Translations under genes and position numbers: made by a program | NCBI GenBank assembly: GCA_030015575.1 | Contig: JASDDO010000018.1 | Span: 227,153,138-227,217,137, forward strand | Origin: Agapanthus africanus | Lineage: Eukaryota > Streptophyta > Magnoliopsida > Asparagales > Amaryllidaceae | Length of the DNA stretch: 64,000 nucleotides | Direction: 5' to 3' | The notes under the pieces: generated by a model | The model's input: the letters and a program-made list of their open reading frames with translations, nothing else | Databases searched by the model: none | Told to the model about the DNA's origin: nothing | Part shown: positions 24,361 to 35,799 of the stretch, piece after piece | Layout: every line of letters starts with the position of its first letter | Position numbering within the stretch: the first letter of the stretch is position 1

Positions 24361-25562
24361 ATTCATAACCGAATATCACTGTGCAAAACAAAAGTGAACG
24401 TCCTTGCAATAACAGCTTTTTGAAAAAGTGTTCCAACAACATCAGATTAGGTTTGTTTTAACTTGCATTGATCCGAATCAATGCAGTCCCATCAATTGAT
24501 CACACCACAAAGAACGAAAATATACTGACGTACGTATATGCCATCCGCATTCGCCACTGGGTCCCGTCATCACCCGTTAGGTTAGATAACTAACGGCAGA
24601 GCGGGGACTGGACTAGCGCGGATGAAAAACATATACAACATCTACTAATATATATACCAATATATTATATTTGCTCAAGGCGTGAATAAAATGCAACATC
24701 ACAGAGAATGAACAGCATCACAGAAACAATACAGATATCTGGGATCCCCGGGTTTCACAGAGCCGCTGAAACCCGACGTTCCCCTGGTCGTGTGGATAGC
24801 CTGTGCAATGTAATCCTAGACCCCTACGGGCGCGGCAAGTCACCCGCCAAAACCTGAAGCGAGGCAGCCCCCTTCAGCACCGTGAATGGACCACCCGGCA
24901 CTTCAAGGAATCCGGCAACTTGGGCACCCCTCCTGGGTCAACCTGTACCCCCTACGAGTGCGGCGAATAGCCCGCCAATCCTAGAGTGAATCCCCCTCCG
25001 TCTCAATGCCATGAGATGCGGGCTTGTTGCCCTCTAGAACCCGGCTATCCGTGCACCCCTCCGCGGGGCAATCCTAGTACAGAAAGTAAAATATACATAC
25101 AACGGGTACATCGACCGCAACCAGGTCGTGCCCCAAAATAATAATACAATCAGGCAGTGACGGCAGTCCACATGTCGGACGCTCGCCCCGCAATATCAAA
25201 TGTACATAATACAACAGAACTGTACTAGCATTGCATCCAGGCTATCCCCCACGACCGATCCGCAACATCACAGCAAAAACAGAACATCAACGTGAAAGTC
25301 ACGTTCGCAAATCCGTCTAACCGGGCTATAGCAGTTAGACCGGATTTACCGATCAAGTGACATTCACGGTCGCAGATATAATGTAAATACTGTGAAATAA
25401 TGTGTTTAAAATATCCGACCGATCAAATTTTTAACAAGTGGGCCTGAAGTGTTACTGTAGCACTTCAAGAAATACTGGGCCCAAAATTAATATTCCAGAA
25501 ACCCTAAAATCACCCCAGAAGCCCACTGGAGAAATTTGACCAATTGACCATACCATAGTGCG

Positions 25563-25603
25563 GCGGAACAGCGGCCGTAGGTGGGGATTGGCCGCGGTTC
25601 CGC
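25563..25603 (-). repeat. GC-rich leader hairpin of A3-A4
   Basis: GCGGAACAGCGGCC (25563-25576) pairs with GGCCGCGGTTCCGC (25590-25603) with one mismatch, 215 nt downstream of the PBS. Compared with 11651-11692, the lower stem has switched a T-A pair to A-T. Confidence 0.8.
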
Positions 25604-25806
25604 GCTCCACTTAGCAGATCAATTTGTCGAATTTTCCCAGATGTCTTAGAATTTCATGTACATCAATTTTCTACCACCTGAAAAATTTTTTAGAGACCAA
25701 AAAATTTCAACAGAAAACTGATGTGAATAAAAATTGGGTTTTTGGAATTTTGGTCGATCGGAACTGAAAAACACATCAAACAAAGCTAGACGAAGTTAAT
25801 GGCGAG

Positions 25807-25818
25807 GCTCTGATACCA
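25807..25818 (-). other. Primer binding site of A3-A4
   Basis: In sense it reads TGGTATCAGAGC; it is adjacent to the 5' LTR at 25820. Confidence 0.93.
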
Positions 25819-25819
25819 C

Positions 25820-28142
25820 TGTAAGTGCACGGCGGCGCCCCGGCCGTCAGTCCGACGGCCAAATGCGGAAACGGTGATAAACTTTAATTTTGCGGACTGG
25901 CAAACCGCCGCGCACTAATACCCGGATCGAACCACTAACTAGTCCTAGCAATCTACAAGAAAGGGAAGATAGATATACCGACAGATCCGAGTCCTCCGGT
26001 CTTCTCGTCGTCGTCTCGATCTCCTGCGGAATGTGTCGTCTCCTCCTCGTCGCCGGAAGTGCACCACATCGCCTTCTTCTTTTACGGGCTCCCACCTCAA
26101 TGCCGAGGCAACTCGGGCACGAAGCCGGCTACTCGACGTGCCCAAGATTTGCTGTAGAATATAATGTGGATTACATGTCTCATTTGGGATTATGGAGTTG
26201 CCTTTTTGTGGAGGAATTGGTGCAAAAAGAAATATCCATGGAGGCTGAGGCTTGCTGGGAATGGAAAAATCAAGCATGCTCTGTAATGAGCTCGGCCAAT
26301 GACAATGTTTTTGGCTCTAAAAAACAACAGCCCCTGCACCTCTTCAAAAGCTCAATGAAACCTTCTTTATTTAAATCCAACATCTCACCAATTCCAGCAC
26401 ACTCATGATTGGGGGAGGGGCCCCACGAAATAAACCATCAAGGAATTAACCCACTCCAGCACACTCATTTCACAATGTAGCCTATTAATTAATTAATTAA
26501 ACAACCTCCCATTTAAAAACCCATCATTCCAACAGTGGCAGAGGCCGGCCCATACCCCAATTTCCAACACCAAAACCATACTCTATCATGTCATAATTAA
26601 TGCATCAGGGAGCAAAGATGCAATCAAATCAAAACAATTGCAAGAAACCCCCTCCACAAATGTTATTTGCAAACTTGCAAATAACCCCCTCCATCGGAAA
26701 AGTCCGGCCGGGAAAGAACAAAGAAAAACCGGCCGGAACGGAATGCAAACTGGCAACCCCAGAAAACTGGTCCCATAATAAATTACAGGAAAACCCCGAT
26801 ACAGTGCATACACACCCGCATCTGTATTTCTACCGAAATACAAATGCAATGAGACAAAATATACACTGTACTAAACTAGGATCCGGCTTAAACCAAAGCC
26901 GGCTAGTAATATCCGTTCGATCCTGATCCGTGCAATACCGCACGTATCTGATCGAACCCTGCCATATATCCATACGGCATATAGTACAAACTGTCCGATC
27001 CTGATCCGTGCAATACCGCACGTATCTGATCGGATCTTGCCATATCTCCATACGGCCTCTACAACCTTTCGCCCGAAAGCTGAGTAACTGAATGTGGGGG
27101 ACTCTAAAGACTCGTCAACACCTTGGTTGTGGATTTAACCACTAGCACGTCAGAGGTATAAGCCAATACGTAACGGGCTACCAGGTATTGACTAAAAGGG
27201 ATGTCTGTGAGCGAACTCAGCCTGACAACCCTACTGAGCCTGTCAGTGACAATATCCGTACAGTCCGGTTCGTTCGTCTAAGAGTATCGCATGGCGGGCC
27301 TAGGGGGTTGGTAAAAGTCAGACACCCAAAAGCGGTACAAGTCGTGTCGGAGTGTAGCCCAGAATACCCTGAGATACTACTGCAATACCTACCAGTAAAT
27401 CTCCTTGCCTCGGCCGAGGGCTTCGTGTAATGGCTCTCCTAGACACAGCACGACCTCACCCCCAATACCGGGAGAGACGAACCCCTGAAGATACGCTCAC
27501 TGCCTCCATGTGGCTCGGGACTGTACCCAACTAAAACCTGTTTGCACGACTCCTTTGAGCCGTGGTAGGGTAGTAATCAAAGTACAGTGGGAACTCATAC
27601 GAGACAAATGACGATCCCCAGGTCGATGAACTAACCTGCACACATGTCACCAGGGAACTGCCATCTGACGTCTGGTATATGACCAACTAGCATGTTCCCG
27701 GCGAGTCCTGTCCGGTGTACTCATAACCCAATGAGCACCTGTATACATCTTAGGTGATCCAACTGACACCAGTGGCTTGTGAGACCGGCCACCGCCCCTC
27801 GTCGGGGTCTCGACTGTATACACTAGTCTACTATGGAGAATCGATGCCCTGTCTCGAAACTCTCACGACTAGGGACCTTTTAAGGATATGCTTATAGACC
27901 CCCAGCTCCCACTTATATGATCGCCCTCATACTGCTGGTGGTCAAGCAAGAATCCTAGGGGCTCTATCAACGTGTAATAGCGACGTGTCAGGTCACTTAA
28001 AGCAGTACACGATGATAAAGGTAAACCAGATAGCATACTATCATCTCGAGTAAGACTGTCCTACCGGGACAGGTCCTCCATCAATCATTGCAATCACGTA
28101 CCTGTGACCTAATAATTGACTCTGAGGGCACTATCTCCAACA
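25820..28142 (-). repeat. 5' LTR of A3-A4
   Basis: This is a near-identical partner of 17772-20091 (2,323 bp). Here the terminal hairpin GGCCGTC/GACGGCC is intact (25842-25860). The same 172-codon antisense frame recurs at 25890-26408 simply because the LTRs are copies. Confidence 0.93.
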
Positions 28143-28147
28143 ATAAC
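28143..28147. other. Target-site duplication, right (ATAAC)
   Basis: Second copy of the 5-bp repeat flanking the A3-A4 insertion. Confidence 0.93.
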
Positions 28148-30409
28148 TAGTTTGAATTTTATAAATCTAGCAGTTTAGTCTCATTTGATCGGTTGCCATG
28201 GGATTTTGATGTTGATCAAAAGTCCGTCGCAATTACGTAGTGTACGCGGATACTCGTCGGGTAACGTTAATAGATAGCCACGTCCCATTGCCCCAACCAA
28301 GTGATGTAGAAGAACCCCGTCGCCAAAAGCATCCATTCGCGTGCTCGCGGCAGTAGTGTTCCGCCTTAGTGCACTTCATCGACGGCATGGGGGGCGCGGC
28401 TGTCTACTAAAGTTTCCGACGAGCATTCATTCAGAATATCGGGAATCTTGTTGAATTACCCTACAGGTTATTAGAAAGTGTTTTCAATATCGAGACTAAA
28501 ATGCGGGGTTTATAATTGTTTGGCATGTGATGTCTAAGGAATTCATTTGGTTAGGCATGAAATCCAAAGTATGTGATACATTGGGTTTATAATGTCTAAG
28601 GTGGTTGCGGATTCCAACTATTGTAGTTTTTCACTTTCTTTTCTGCGACCGTAAATGTAATATGTTGTGTACCGACGGTTTCATTGGTATACGTCAACGA
28701 CATTTGGGATACGCATATTTACTTACGTTGATGACATGTGGTGTTATGTGTTGCTGTGATATATTATATTGGATCGTCGTGTTCCGAAGAGCCGGGGATT
28801 TTTATGTGAGATGAGATTTTTTCATTTTCATTCATGTAAAAACTTGTATGTAATATTCTTTTATTGGGGCACTTCCGGGTTGAGGATGATGTCACCATTG
28901 ATGTATATTATTTACTTTTCCACATTAGGATAGACCTAAGGCGGGGAGCACAAGTAACCGGGTTCTAGGGTCCAGTGGGAGACCATCTCGAGGAGCCGAG
29001 ACCGGGTCTCCTAACTCTAGAACTGGTAAGGTAGCTTGCCGCTCTCGGAGGGGTCTAGGGATGTGGGTTTGTCTATTCATCACGGCCGTGGAATCCGCAT
29101 TTTTACTAGCTTAACTAAAACACGGAATTTCCAGTATATCCAATATTTCATATGTGATTCTTCTGCTGCTGATATTCTGTGATGTGATCACTTGATATGT
29201 TCTGAGTCGAATGCCTATATTATATATATGAGATATAATAAATATTGCTGCTTTCGTTTCTTATGTGATGCTTAGGAAGCATAACAGATGGGACTTCATT
29301 AATGAAATTAATGAAAGAAAAAGAAACCTAAAGATGTTGTAGAAACTTGTTTAAAAACTGGTAGCTCTAGTTCTTGCTTTGCATAGCGGTATTCCTTGTA
29401 GAAAATCCAGCACCTTATTCGATAAGGAAAGAGCCGAAATCCCTTCACCGGGAGTGACCTCTTCAGCGAAACTAGCAGATGCTACAAACTCGGGCTGTCT
29501 TTTAATTGCTTTTATAGTTTTTGCTTTGCATAGTGGTATTTGTGAAATATCCTGCACCTTATTCGATAAGGAAAGAGCCGAGATCCCTTCACCGGGATTG
29601 ACCTCTTTAGTGAAACTAGTAAAAGACTCAAAAACACTCCTTTTCAAAATCACTCGATTCTACAACGATATCAAGTTCATTACGCAAAGGGTTTTCATAA
29701 AAACCTGTTGTAGCCCTATGTCATTTCAGATAAGTATTTTTTAGTATTCGTGCGGCGTTTGTTAACCTTTGTCAAGGCGTAGTGTGCGGTAGCTGACTAT
29801 TACGTATCTGCTAAAGCATATGATGCAGGATTAGGGTAGTCATGGGACCTTGTTGGCCTTTGTCAAGGGTCGTGCTGGTGGGTTTAATTCAATCAGGAAA
29901 TGACGGTTTGAACTTGACTAGCATCTTATGATTCGTTGGCCTTTGTCAAGGTCATAGGAGGTTAAGGGCAAAACATTATCGGGAATTTCAAGTGTTCAAA
30001 TTTGCAATGAGATTGTATACCTTCTATGAGATAGTTGGATCCTGATACCCACTGCGAGTAAGAGTTACTTCTGGGAGAGTTTTACACATTACAATTTGCC
30101 GATCAAGTAGGTGTCTAGAAAGGTGTTAACGAGTTTACGCCCCTGGGAAAACAAAGTTTAATTTAATTCGGTCCGTGCGAATGAACGGGGAACCTCCCTC
30201 AAAGTACCGACACTGGCCTGGCCGAAAGATTGGCGAACTTGTAGGGTGTAATTAATCCAGGCTAGTCTTACCTTTTAGGGTTTGAAGGAAGATTTGACTA
30301 AAACAGTGGGATCAATCCTGATTAGATAAACTAATAACCAATCTAATCTTGCAAGAGCACGCACAGAGTGTTTTTCTTCTCTCTCTCTCTCTCTCTCCTA
30401 GTAGTGACC
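28148..30409 (+). other. B1 leader, second part
   Basis: This is long non-coding leader, homologous to 38805-41032 and 57270-59592. Structures seen: a TTTTGAT/ATCAAAA hairpin (28204-28221); a CTCGA-type stem (28986-29001); the duplicated block with perfect CCTTAT/ATAAGG stems at 29413-29427 and 29557-29571, 144 bp apart; and the three small hairpins at 29762-29775, 29853-29866 and 29936-29949. It ends in a CT tract with CTAG at 30376-30400. No frame here is kept between copies except by accident. Confidence 0.75.
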
Positions 30410-31551
30410 ATGTCACGCCTTAATCAAGATAATAATATGGATGCATTTACCGAACCTGCTTATTGTACTGAGATAGAGAACATTAGATCTGCTCTATCTT
30501 TGAACTGTTATAAGTCCGAGCAGGAAATAGGGGAATATCCGAATTCCCATGCCACCTAATCGAAGAAAGTGCATGTTGATGCATCTTCTTCGGGTGCGTT
30601 CATTACTGAGAACTGTTTCTCAGTATCCTCTACGTCCTAGGTTTGTGATACCGGATCAGGATCCCGCATATGTAATATGTTACATGGGCTACAGAAAGGT
30701 AAAGAACTGAGAATGGGTGATATGTTTCTAAGTGTTAGAGAATGGTGCAATTGTTGCAGCCAAATCAGTTGGCAGATATCACCTTGTATTTAGATATATT
30801 GATTCTGAACAAATGTTATTAGATACCGAACCGGATATACAACATTACATCATTTTCTTTAATGAGTTAAAGAAGCATATAATTTTGTATTGGAGGATAA
30901 TGTTGTGAACAGTTTCCTGAATCAAAAGTTGATTCCATCAGGCATGTTATATAATAGCATATACATTCTAAATCAAACCACAATTCAGAGTATGTAGAAC
31001 ACACACAAGAGGAGTAGTTCAGAAATGAACGAATCCTTCTTGAGGCATTGTAGACTGGGTTTTATCAATGCAACCCGACCAGCTAAGATACATAAGGATG
31101 AATATGAGAATCTGTTCGAATTTTCATCTTATGATACTTGCCAGTCTTGTCTCAAAGGTAAATGACCAATACTCCATTTGCTGGAAACAGAGAAAGAGTT
31201 ATTGAACTCTTAGGACAGACACATGATAATATATACGGTCCTATGTCTATAAATGCCAAGGTTGTTTCTTCGTACTTCATTATATTCACTGATCATCTTT
31301 CGAGATTCGGACATATGTTCCTGTTGAAACACAAGTCTGAAACTTTTGAGAAAGTCAAGGAACATATGCTTGAAGTTAAAGAACCAGACGGGTAGAAGAA
31401 TTAAGTCCTTCGATGTGATCGAGGAGGAGAATACTTGCGCATGGAGTTCTTGGAGTTTCTAAAAGGAGAATGTGAATCTCTCTCAGCTTACTCCTTCGTA
31501 TACACTACAGCACAACGGTGTATCGAGGCGGAGGTATCGCACCCTATGAGA
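30410..31551 (+). pseudogene. B1 truncated gag-pol: short N-terminus, protease, integrase
   Basis: From ATG 30410 the frame begins MSRLNQDNN and stops after about 50 codons. Beyond the stop, protease remains as CDTGSGSRICN (active-site DTGS at about 30647). Integrase follows with HCRLG, a CQSC zinc finger, an open stretch at 31162-31395 containing GPMSINAK and FTDHLSRFGHMFLLKHKSE, and DRGGEY in a shifted frame. Between the ATG and the protease there are only about 80-100 codons, with no CCHC zinc knuckle and no recognisable capsid, so gag is effectively absent. The sequence is cut at 31551 by the D LTR, before RT. Confidence 0.8.
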
Positions 31552-31928
31552 TATAACATTTAAAAAAATAAAATATTATTTTTGGGGAATTTTTATAATT
31601 TAATAATAAAATATTGAATATTTTAATAAGGCGGTATAATTAAATACCGATAAATGGGGAAAACTTTGGAAAATTATGGTAATTATTTAAATGAGAGTGT
31701 TTTATGTAAATTATGCAAATTTTAGGTTTTTATGAGTAATTATATGCTAGTTTAGTGCTAATCGCGATTAAAAATCGCTAATCGGATTTTAAGCGGGTTT
31801 TGTACAAAACATGCACCATTCCATTTTTACACTTGTTACATTTATTTCCTTGGCTTTCCTACATGTTTTATAGCATGGTTATTGATTTATTAGAGAGGGG
31901 AAAAGAAAAGAAAAGAAAAGGAAAAGAG

Positions 31929-31941
31929 TATAATATATAGG
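31929..31941 (+). promoter_or_regulatory. Possible TATA box of the D LTR
   Basis: TATAATATATAGG lies about 380 bp into the LTR, before a CT-rich and GA-rich stretch. An AT-rich TATAGTAAATAAAT motif is at a similar place in the C LTR (about 45833-45857, minus strand). Assignment rests on position and sequence only. Confidence 0.3.
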
Positions 31942-33687
31942 TATGGGTGAGAGAGAGAAAGGTGAGGGTTTAGGTTGACTTTGTCTTGAGCCATCCCTTC
32001 TTCTTTTGTTCACTCATTTTCCTCTCTCTCTTCTCTCTCCTTGCTGCGACTGCTGCCGCCTCATTCTCTCCCCTTCTCTACCTCCTCAAATCACCTCAAT
32101 AAACATCTCAAAACCAATTACCCTTTTCATTAAAAAGATGCACAAGCTCAAGGGAAGCACATTGGACCAAGAAAGCAAGGATTTTGGCTACTTGAGGCAA
32201 CTCAAGAATTTTCCTGAGTAGCCAAATGAGGTATTTCTGAACCATAAGCTTAGTGTTTCCATTACTTTACCCACATGTTAGATTAGAACCGATATCGTGT
32301 GGTTTGGGTGATGTTTGAAAACCCTAGTTATGGTTTATGGAAACTTTGGGTTGTGATGTGAAATTAACCTCAGTAGAGACCACACAAACCCCCTAGTGGT
32401 AGAATTCAGACCTAAAACAGAGACTAGAACCCCGGAATACGGATTTAGAAAAGGCGATATCGGAAAATTGTGGATTCTGTGAGGGTTAAATGAAATCTGG
32501 TATCACCCCGAGACTCTGAAAATTATTTTGTAAGGACAGTGATACATGCAGGCACCTAGGAAGCTACAACCAAAACCCCAGCCCCTGAATCCTTGTCCAG
32601 GCTGTAAATTTAATCCCTCTGGCCGCAAATTGCGGCCATGTCTGGGACTTTTGGTCTCTTTCTTGTTCTGTGGTCCCCTCATCAGTAAAATAGACCCTTG
32701 GTACATACAAAATTGTCTGATTTGACCTAGGATAGAATCTGGGACCTTTTTCCTAAGTTGCTGTTTTGATTCGGAGTCTCGTATTTTGTATTTTGAATTC
32801 TGGATTTGCGTATTTGTGTTTTACCTCGATCACTTGACGTTTGTACAACGATATCGAGGGTTATTTCATGGTTTTGAAAGCGTAGTCCATAGGCTCTAAC
32901 CTATAGGGCTTAGCGCGTCGTTTGGTTTTCTCGATGTGTTTTTATGATGCTTTTGCGATTGTGTTACCTTGTAAGTACCTTCTCGAGGGCTTCCTACGAG
33001 GTAGAGGATGAAGGCGACATCGACACCGACACGCAAGATGCAAGGTTAGTAGATTATATCTATGGGGGAAGTCGGGTGGATGGCGTATAGCACCCCCGCA
33101 GTTCGAGCTTTAGTATACTATATATATACTATATATATATATGTTTGATAGCATTAGGTGCGGTATGGACAATTGAGATGAGATTAGGTGTACTATGGTT
33201 AGATTAGAGTGTAGTCGTAAACTAGTATAGTTCCTAGTAACGAACCCTAGAATAGGTTTACACCCACACGCACACACATGCTTATTTGTTTTACTTATAC
33301 CTGGATGATGAGGATAGTGGTTGATATTTGGAGATGAGTCGATGAGATTGGGTATAGTGCCATGAGATCGGTGATATAATGTGATTCGTATTTGGGATAC
33401 AACATGAGATTTTAGCGGGCCTTTGGACGTGTGTTTTACACATGCATTTATATAGATGTTATCGGTTGTACTAGACTTAGATCAGTACCCCAGATCATAA
33501 GATATGATGGTAAGGATACCAGATAATTGATGAGACGAATGTGATACTGACCCGTACCCAGCTTTTGGGATGCCGTACGATGATTTACCGTACGAGCTTT
33601 GTTTGATGATAAGATCCGCACTCATGTCTCGAGGATGTCATATGATATTGTATCGTACGCGGTACCTTTGAGGCGGGATCAACGACT

Positions 33688-33694
33688 ATTATAT

Positions 33695-33746
<52 letters not shown>

Positions 33747-33752
33747 AAGAGA
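33688..33752. repeat. TA/GA compound microsatellite
   Basis: A run of TA dinucleotides interrupted once by TTTA is followed by about ten GA units. A second, shorter TA run lies near 33117-33142. Both are inside the D LTR. Confidence 0.9.
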
Positions 33753-34139
33753 GTGACTCAGATTTAGGTGGTTTCCATACCCCTCCTGATTGACTTGTTA
33801 ATTAGAGCTGTAGTTTTGCTAGTAGATGTTAGGCTAGGACGATGTCATGCCTATTTCAAAAACTAATGAATCGGGAGTATTTTAAAGACAGGCAAAGGGA
33901 TTCTACGGATATTTTCAAAAGACGCATCTTTTCTTAAAAACACCGTAGCCCTTATTTTCCTAAAAACCCCGATTTGCCTTCTTTTAAATGGCAAAACAAT
34001 ATGACATAGATACATTGATGTAGATTCTACACTGTTGTGTTTATTATTCATTTGCCGTAGATTCTTACTGTTGCATCGCATTTCATGTTAAGTATGTTTA
34101 TTGCTATATCAAATCCATGCTGTTAGGACACCAGCACCA

Positions 34140-34203
34140 TTATCGATGATGCGCATGTTCCACGTACACCTGCTTGCCGGCTCACACACTTCATCATCGA
34201 TAA
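34140..34203 (+). repeat. Perfect 12-bp inverted repeat with 40-nt loop (D LTR)
   Basis: TTATCGATGATG (34140-34151) pairs perfectly with CATCATCGATAA (34192-34203). The C LTRs have the same structure with a paired base change and the same loop length. Confidence 0.85.
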
Positions 34204-34261
34204 TTGCCATGTCACTACACTGTAGTACTGTTGCATTCACGATATGACCTTTGCATGGCAT

Positions 34262-34434
34262 ACTTGTGTACCTACATATTGTACACTCATACTTGTGCAC
34301 ATACCTATTGTACATTCATACTCGTGTACTTATATATTGTACACTCATACTTGTGCACATACCTATTGTATATTCATATTCGTGTACCTACATATTGTAC
34401 ACTCTTACTTGTGCACATACACATTTGCACATAC
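34262..34434 (+). repeat. 29-bp minisatellite, about six units
   Basis: Units of 29 bp run ACTTGTG(C/T)AC...TTGTACACTCAT. Alternate units resemble each other (CACATACC versus TACCTACA/TACTTATA), giving a 58-bp higher order. Because 29 is not a multiple of three, all three plus frames stay open here (34204-34458 and neighbours); these are artefacts. The array is not in the C LTRs. Confidence 0.9.
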
Positions 34435-35799
34435 ATGGATGATTCTGGCTTGAATTGAGGATTCGGGAACCGCAAGATACTTTTAAAACTGATTCATTTT
34501 AATGAAGCGGTCTTCCCTAAATATGTGCATATTACTATTCCATGTTGCATGATATACTGATATGCTTACATTTCTTTTATATGTCGCATACATCATTCTT
34601 TCTGATTATACGCATTGAGATATGTTGTTTCCATGATATTTCTGGATTTGGGAACCGTGGGTATTTTAAAAGAGAGTATGTATTATTTTAAAAACCCGGT
34701 TACCCTTGATATGATATTTCAGTGCGTCCACCATGTGTTTTCTCGGTTCTGAGAGTGGCATGTGAAACCCGATTCGAGAAGCGATAGGCACCGTCTGCGG
34801 GAACATGGTGGACCCGGTGAGGTACCCCGGGGCAAGAAGACTCGTATGTGTTGGACGCTGAGCCTGGCAGGGGAGTACTACCTACCGGTGATCTTATTTG
34901 AGCTCGGCGGATATCTAGAGGATACCGACCGGAGACGAGAGATGATACGGGCCGATCCGGACTGACGGAGCCCTATGTATATGATGATTTACGTGCCGAT
35001 GCTAGGCACAGGTTTCATGATGTTTCCGAGTGTCGATGCTTGACATTCAGGTTCCATGATTTTGATATGTCGCGTGCGACACGTGTTGATTTACATCCTC
35101 ATACTTCCATGCATATGTTTATGATATTTACATGCATGATGCTTATTGTCATTGGGTGACACGTGGACGATTTCCACCTACATATATTGACATTGATGAT
35201 ATTGATGACACAGTTGGATGATATCCACATATTCATATATTTCATGATATAGTCGACATTGATCATACCTCATATTTATGATATGTTGCTACCTGAGGCA
35301 CTGGCTTGAGCACTGGCACTACACTCATGTATAGATGTTACATTGCCACCTTATCATGCTTCAGACTTATTCATTTAAGGTTTATATATGTATCTGATCG
35401 TATTGACCTAGGATTGTGTCTTACATATGATTTCTGCTCTGTGATGTTTTTCTATTCACGACTTGGCAACTCACCCCCGTTGTGCCACAGTTTCTTACAG
35501 GTTTTGCCGTACAGGTTCCATTGCGGCTTTTCTGGCACACTGCTTTCCTTACGGGTGATTTGCTTTGGTAGGTGGGTTCTTTTGCATCAGAACCACCATT
35601 GTATATGTATTATTCAGTTGTATCTAGTAATTCCATCAACCAAACTTGTATATTGTTTCAGACATAGAAAACCTGTTATGTATTATTTCGACCTTAGAGT
35701 CGCGCGTTGTAGTATTATGGTTTTCATGCTGATTTTGAGTTTACTTTTTAGTTTTGATCCTCGCCCTTCGGCGTTGTATATTACTGCTTGCGTAGTTGT

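Larger units (their letters stand above)
17772..28142 (-). mobile_element. Family-A Ty1/copia retrotransposon (A3-A4), complete with TSD
   Basis: This is a full-length 10,371-bp element on the minus strand, with LTRs of 2,320 and 2,323 bp, PBS, PPT and a matching 5-bp TSD. Its removal restores the B1 leader: the join reads like B2 near 38800 (GAGATAACTA...). The internal region parallels that of A1-A2 base for base (5.7 kb), but the LTRs are a distinct subtype, about 120 bp longer, with a different segment around 18120-18540. The coding region is broken throughout. The LTRs look about 99% identical, so it moved recently despite that. Confidence 0.95.
14757..31551 (+). mobile_element. Family-B copia element B1 (interrupted, 3' part lost from window)
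   Basis: The element starts with a 2.2-kb LTR and PBS, continues with leader sequence to 17771, and is split by the A element at 17772-28142. It resumes at 28148 and runs to 31551, where a D-type gypsy LTR begins. The internal parts add up to about 4.2 kb, the same as the matching part of B2 (37977-42180), which confirms they are one element. The rest, including the 3' LTR, must lie beyond the right edge if the nesting is complete. Just before it is GATAC, a possible target-site copy. Confidence 0.85.
31552..35799 (+). mobile_element. Gypsy-type LTR fragment D (related to C, opposite orientation)
   Basis: The start TATAACATTTAAA aligns with the C LTR start TGTAACGTTTTAAA. Long blocks match the reverse complement of 43120-46250: the AGTCGGGTGGATGGCG block near 33070, the inverted repeat near 34140, the GGTACCCCGGGGCAAGAAGA block near 34821, and GGCAACTCACCCCCGTTGTG near 35464. 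D is longer than the matching part of C because of about 760 bp around 32230-32990 that I do not see in C. Its last 300 bp are missing because B2 inserted at 35800. It holds no pol. It inserted in B1 integrase; TGAGA precedes it. Confidence 0.75.

Noticed and set aside
34204-34458. Overlapping repetitive frames in all three phases
   Set aside because: They are a product of the 29-bp minisatellite, which has no stops and shifts phase each unit.
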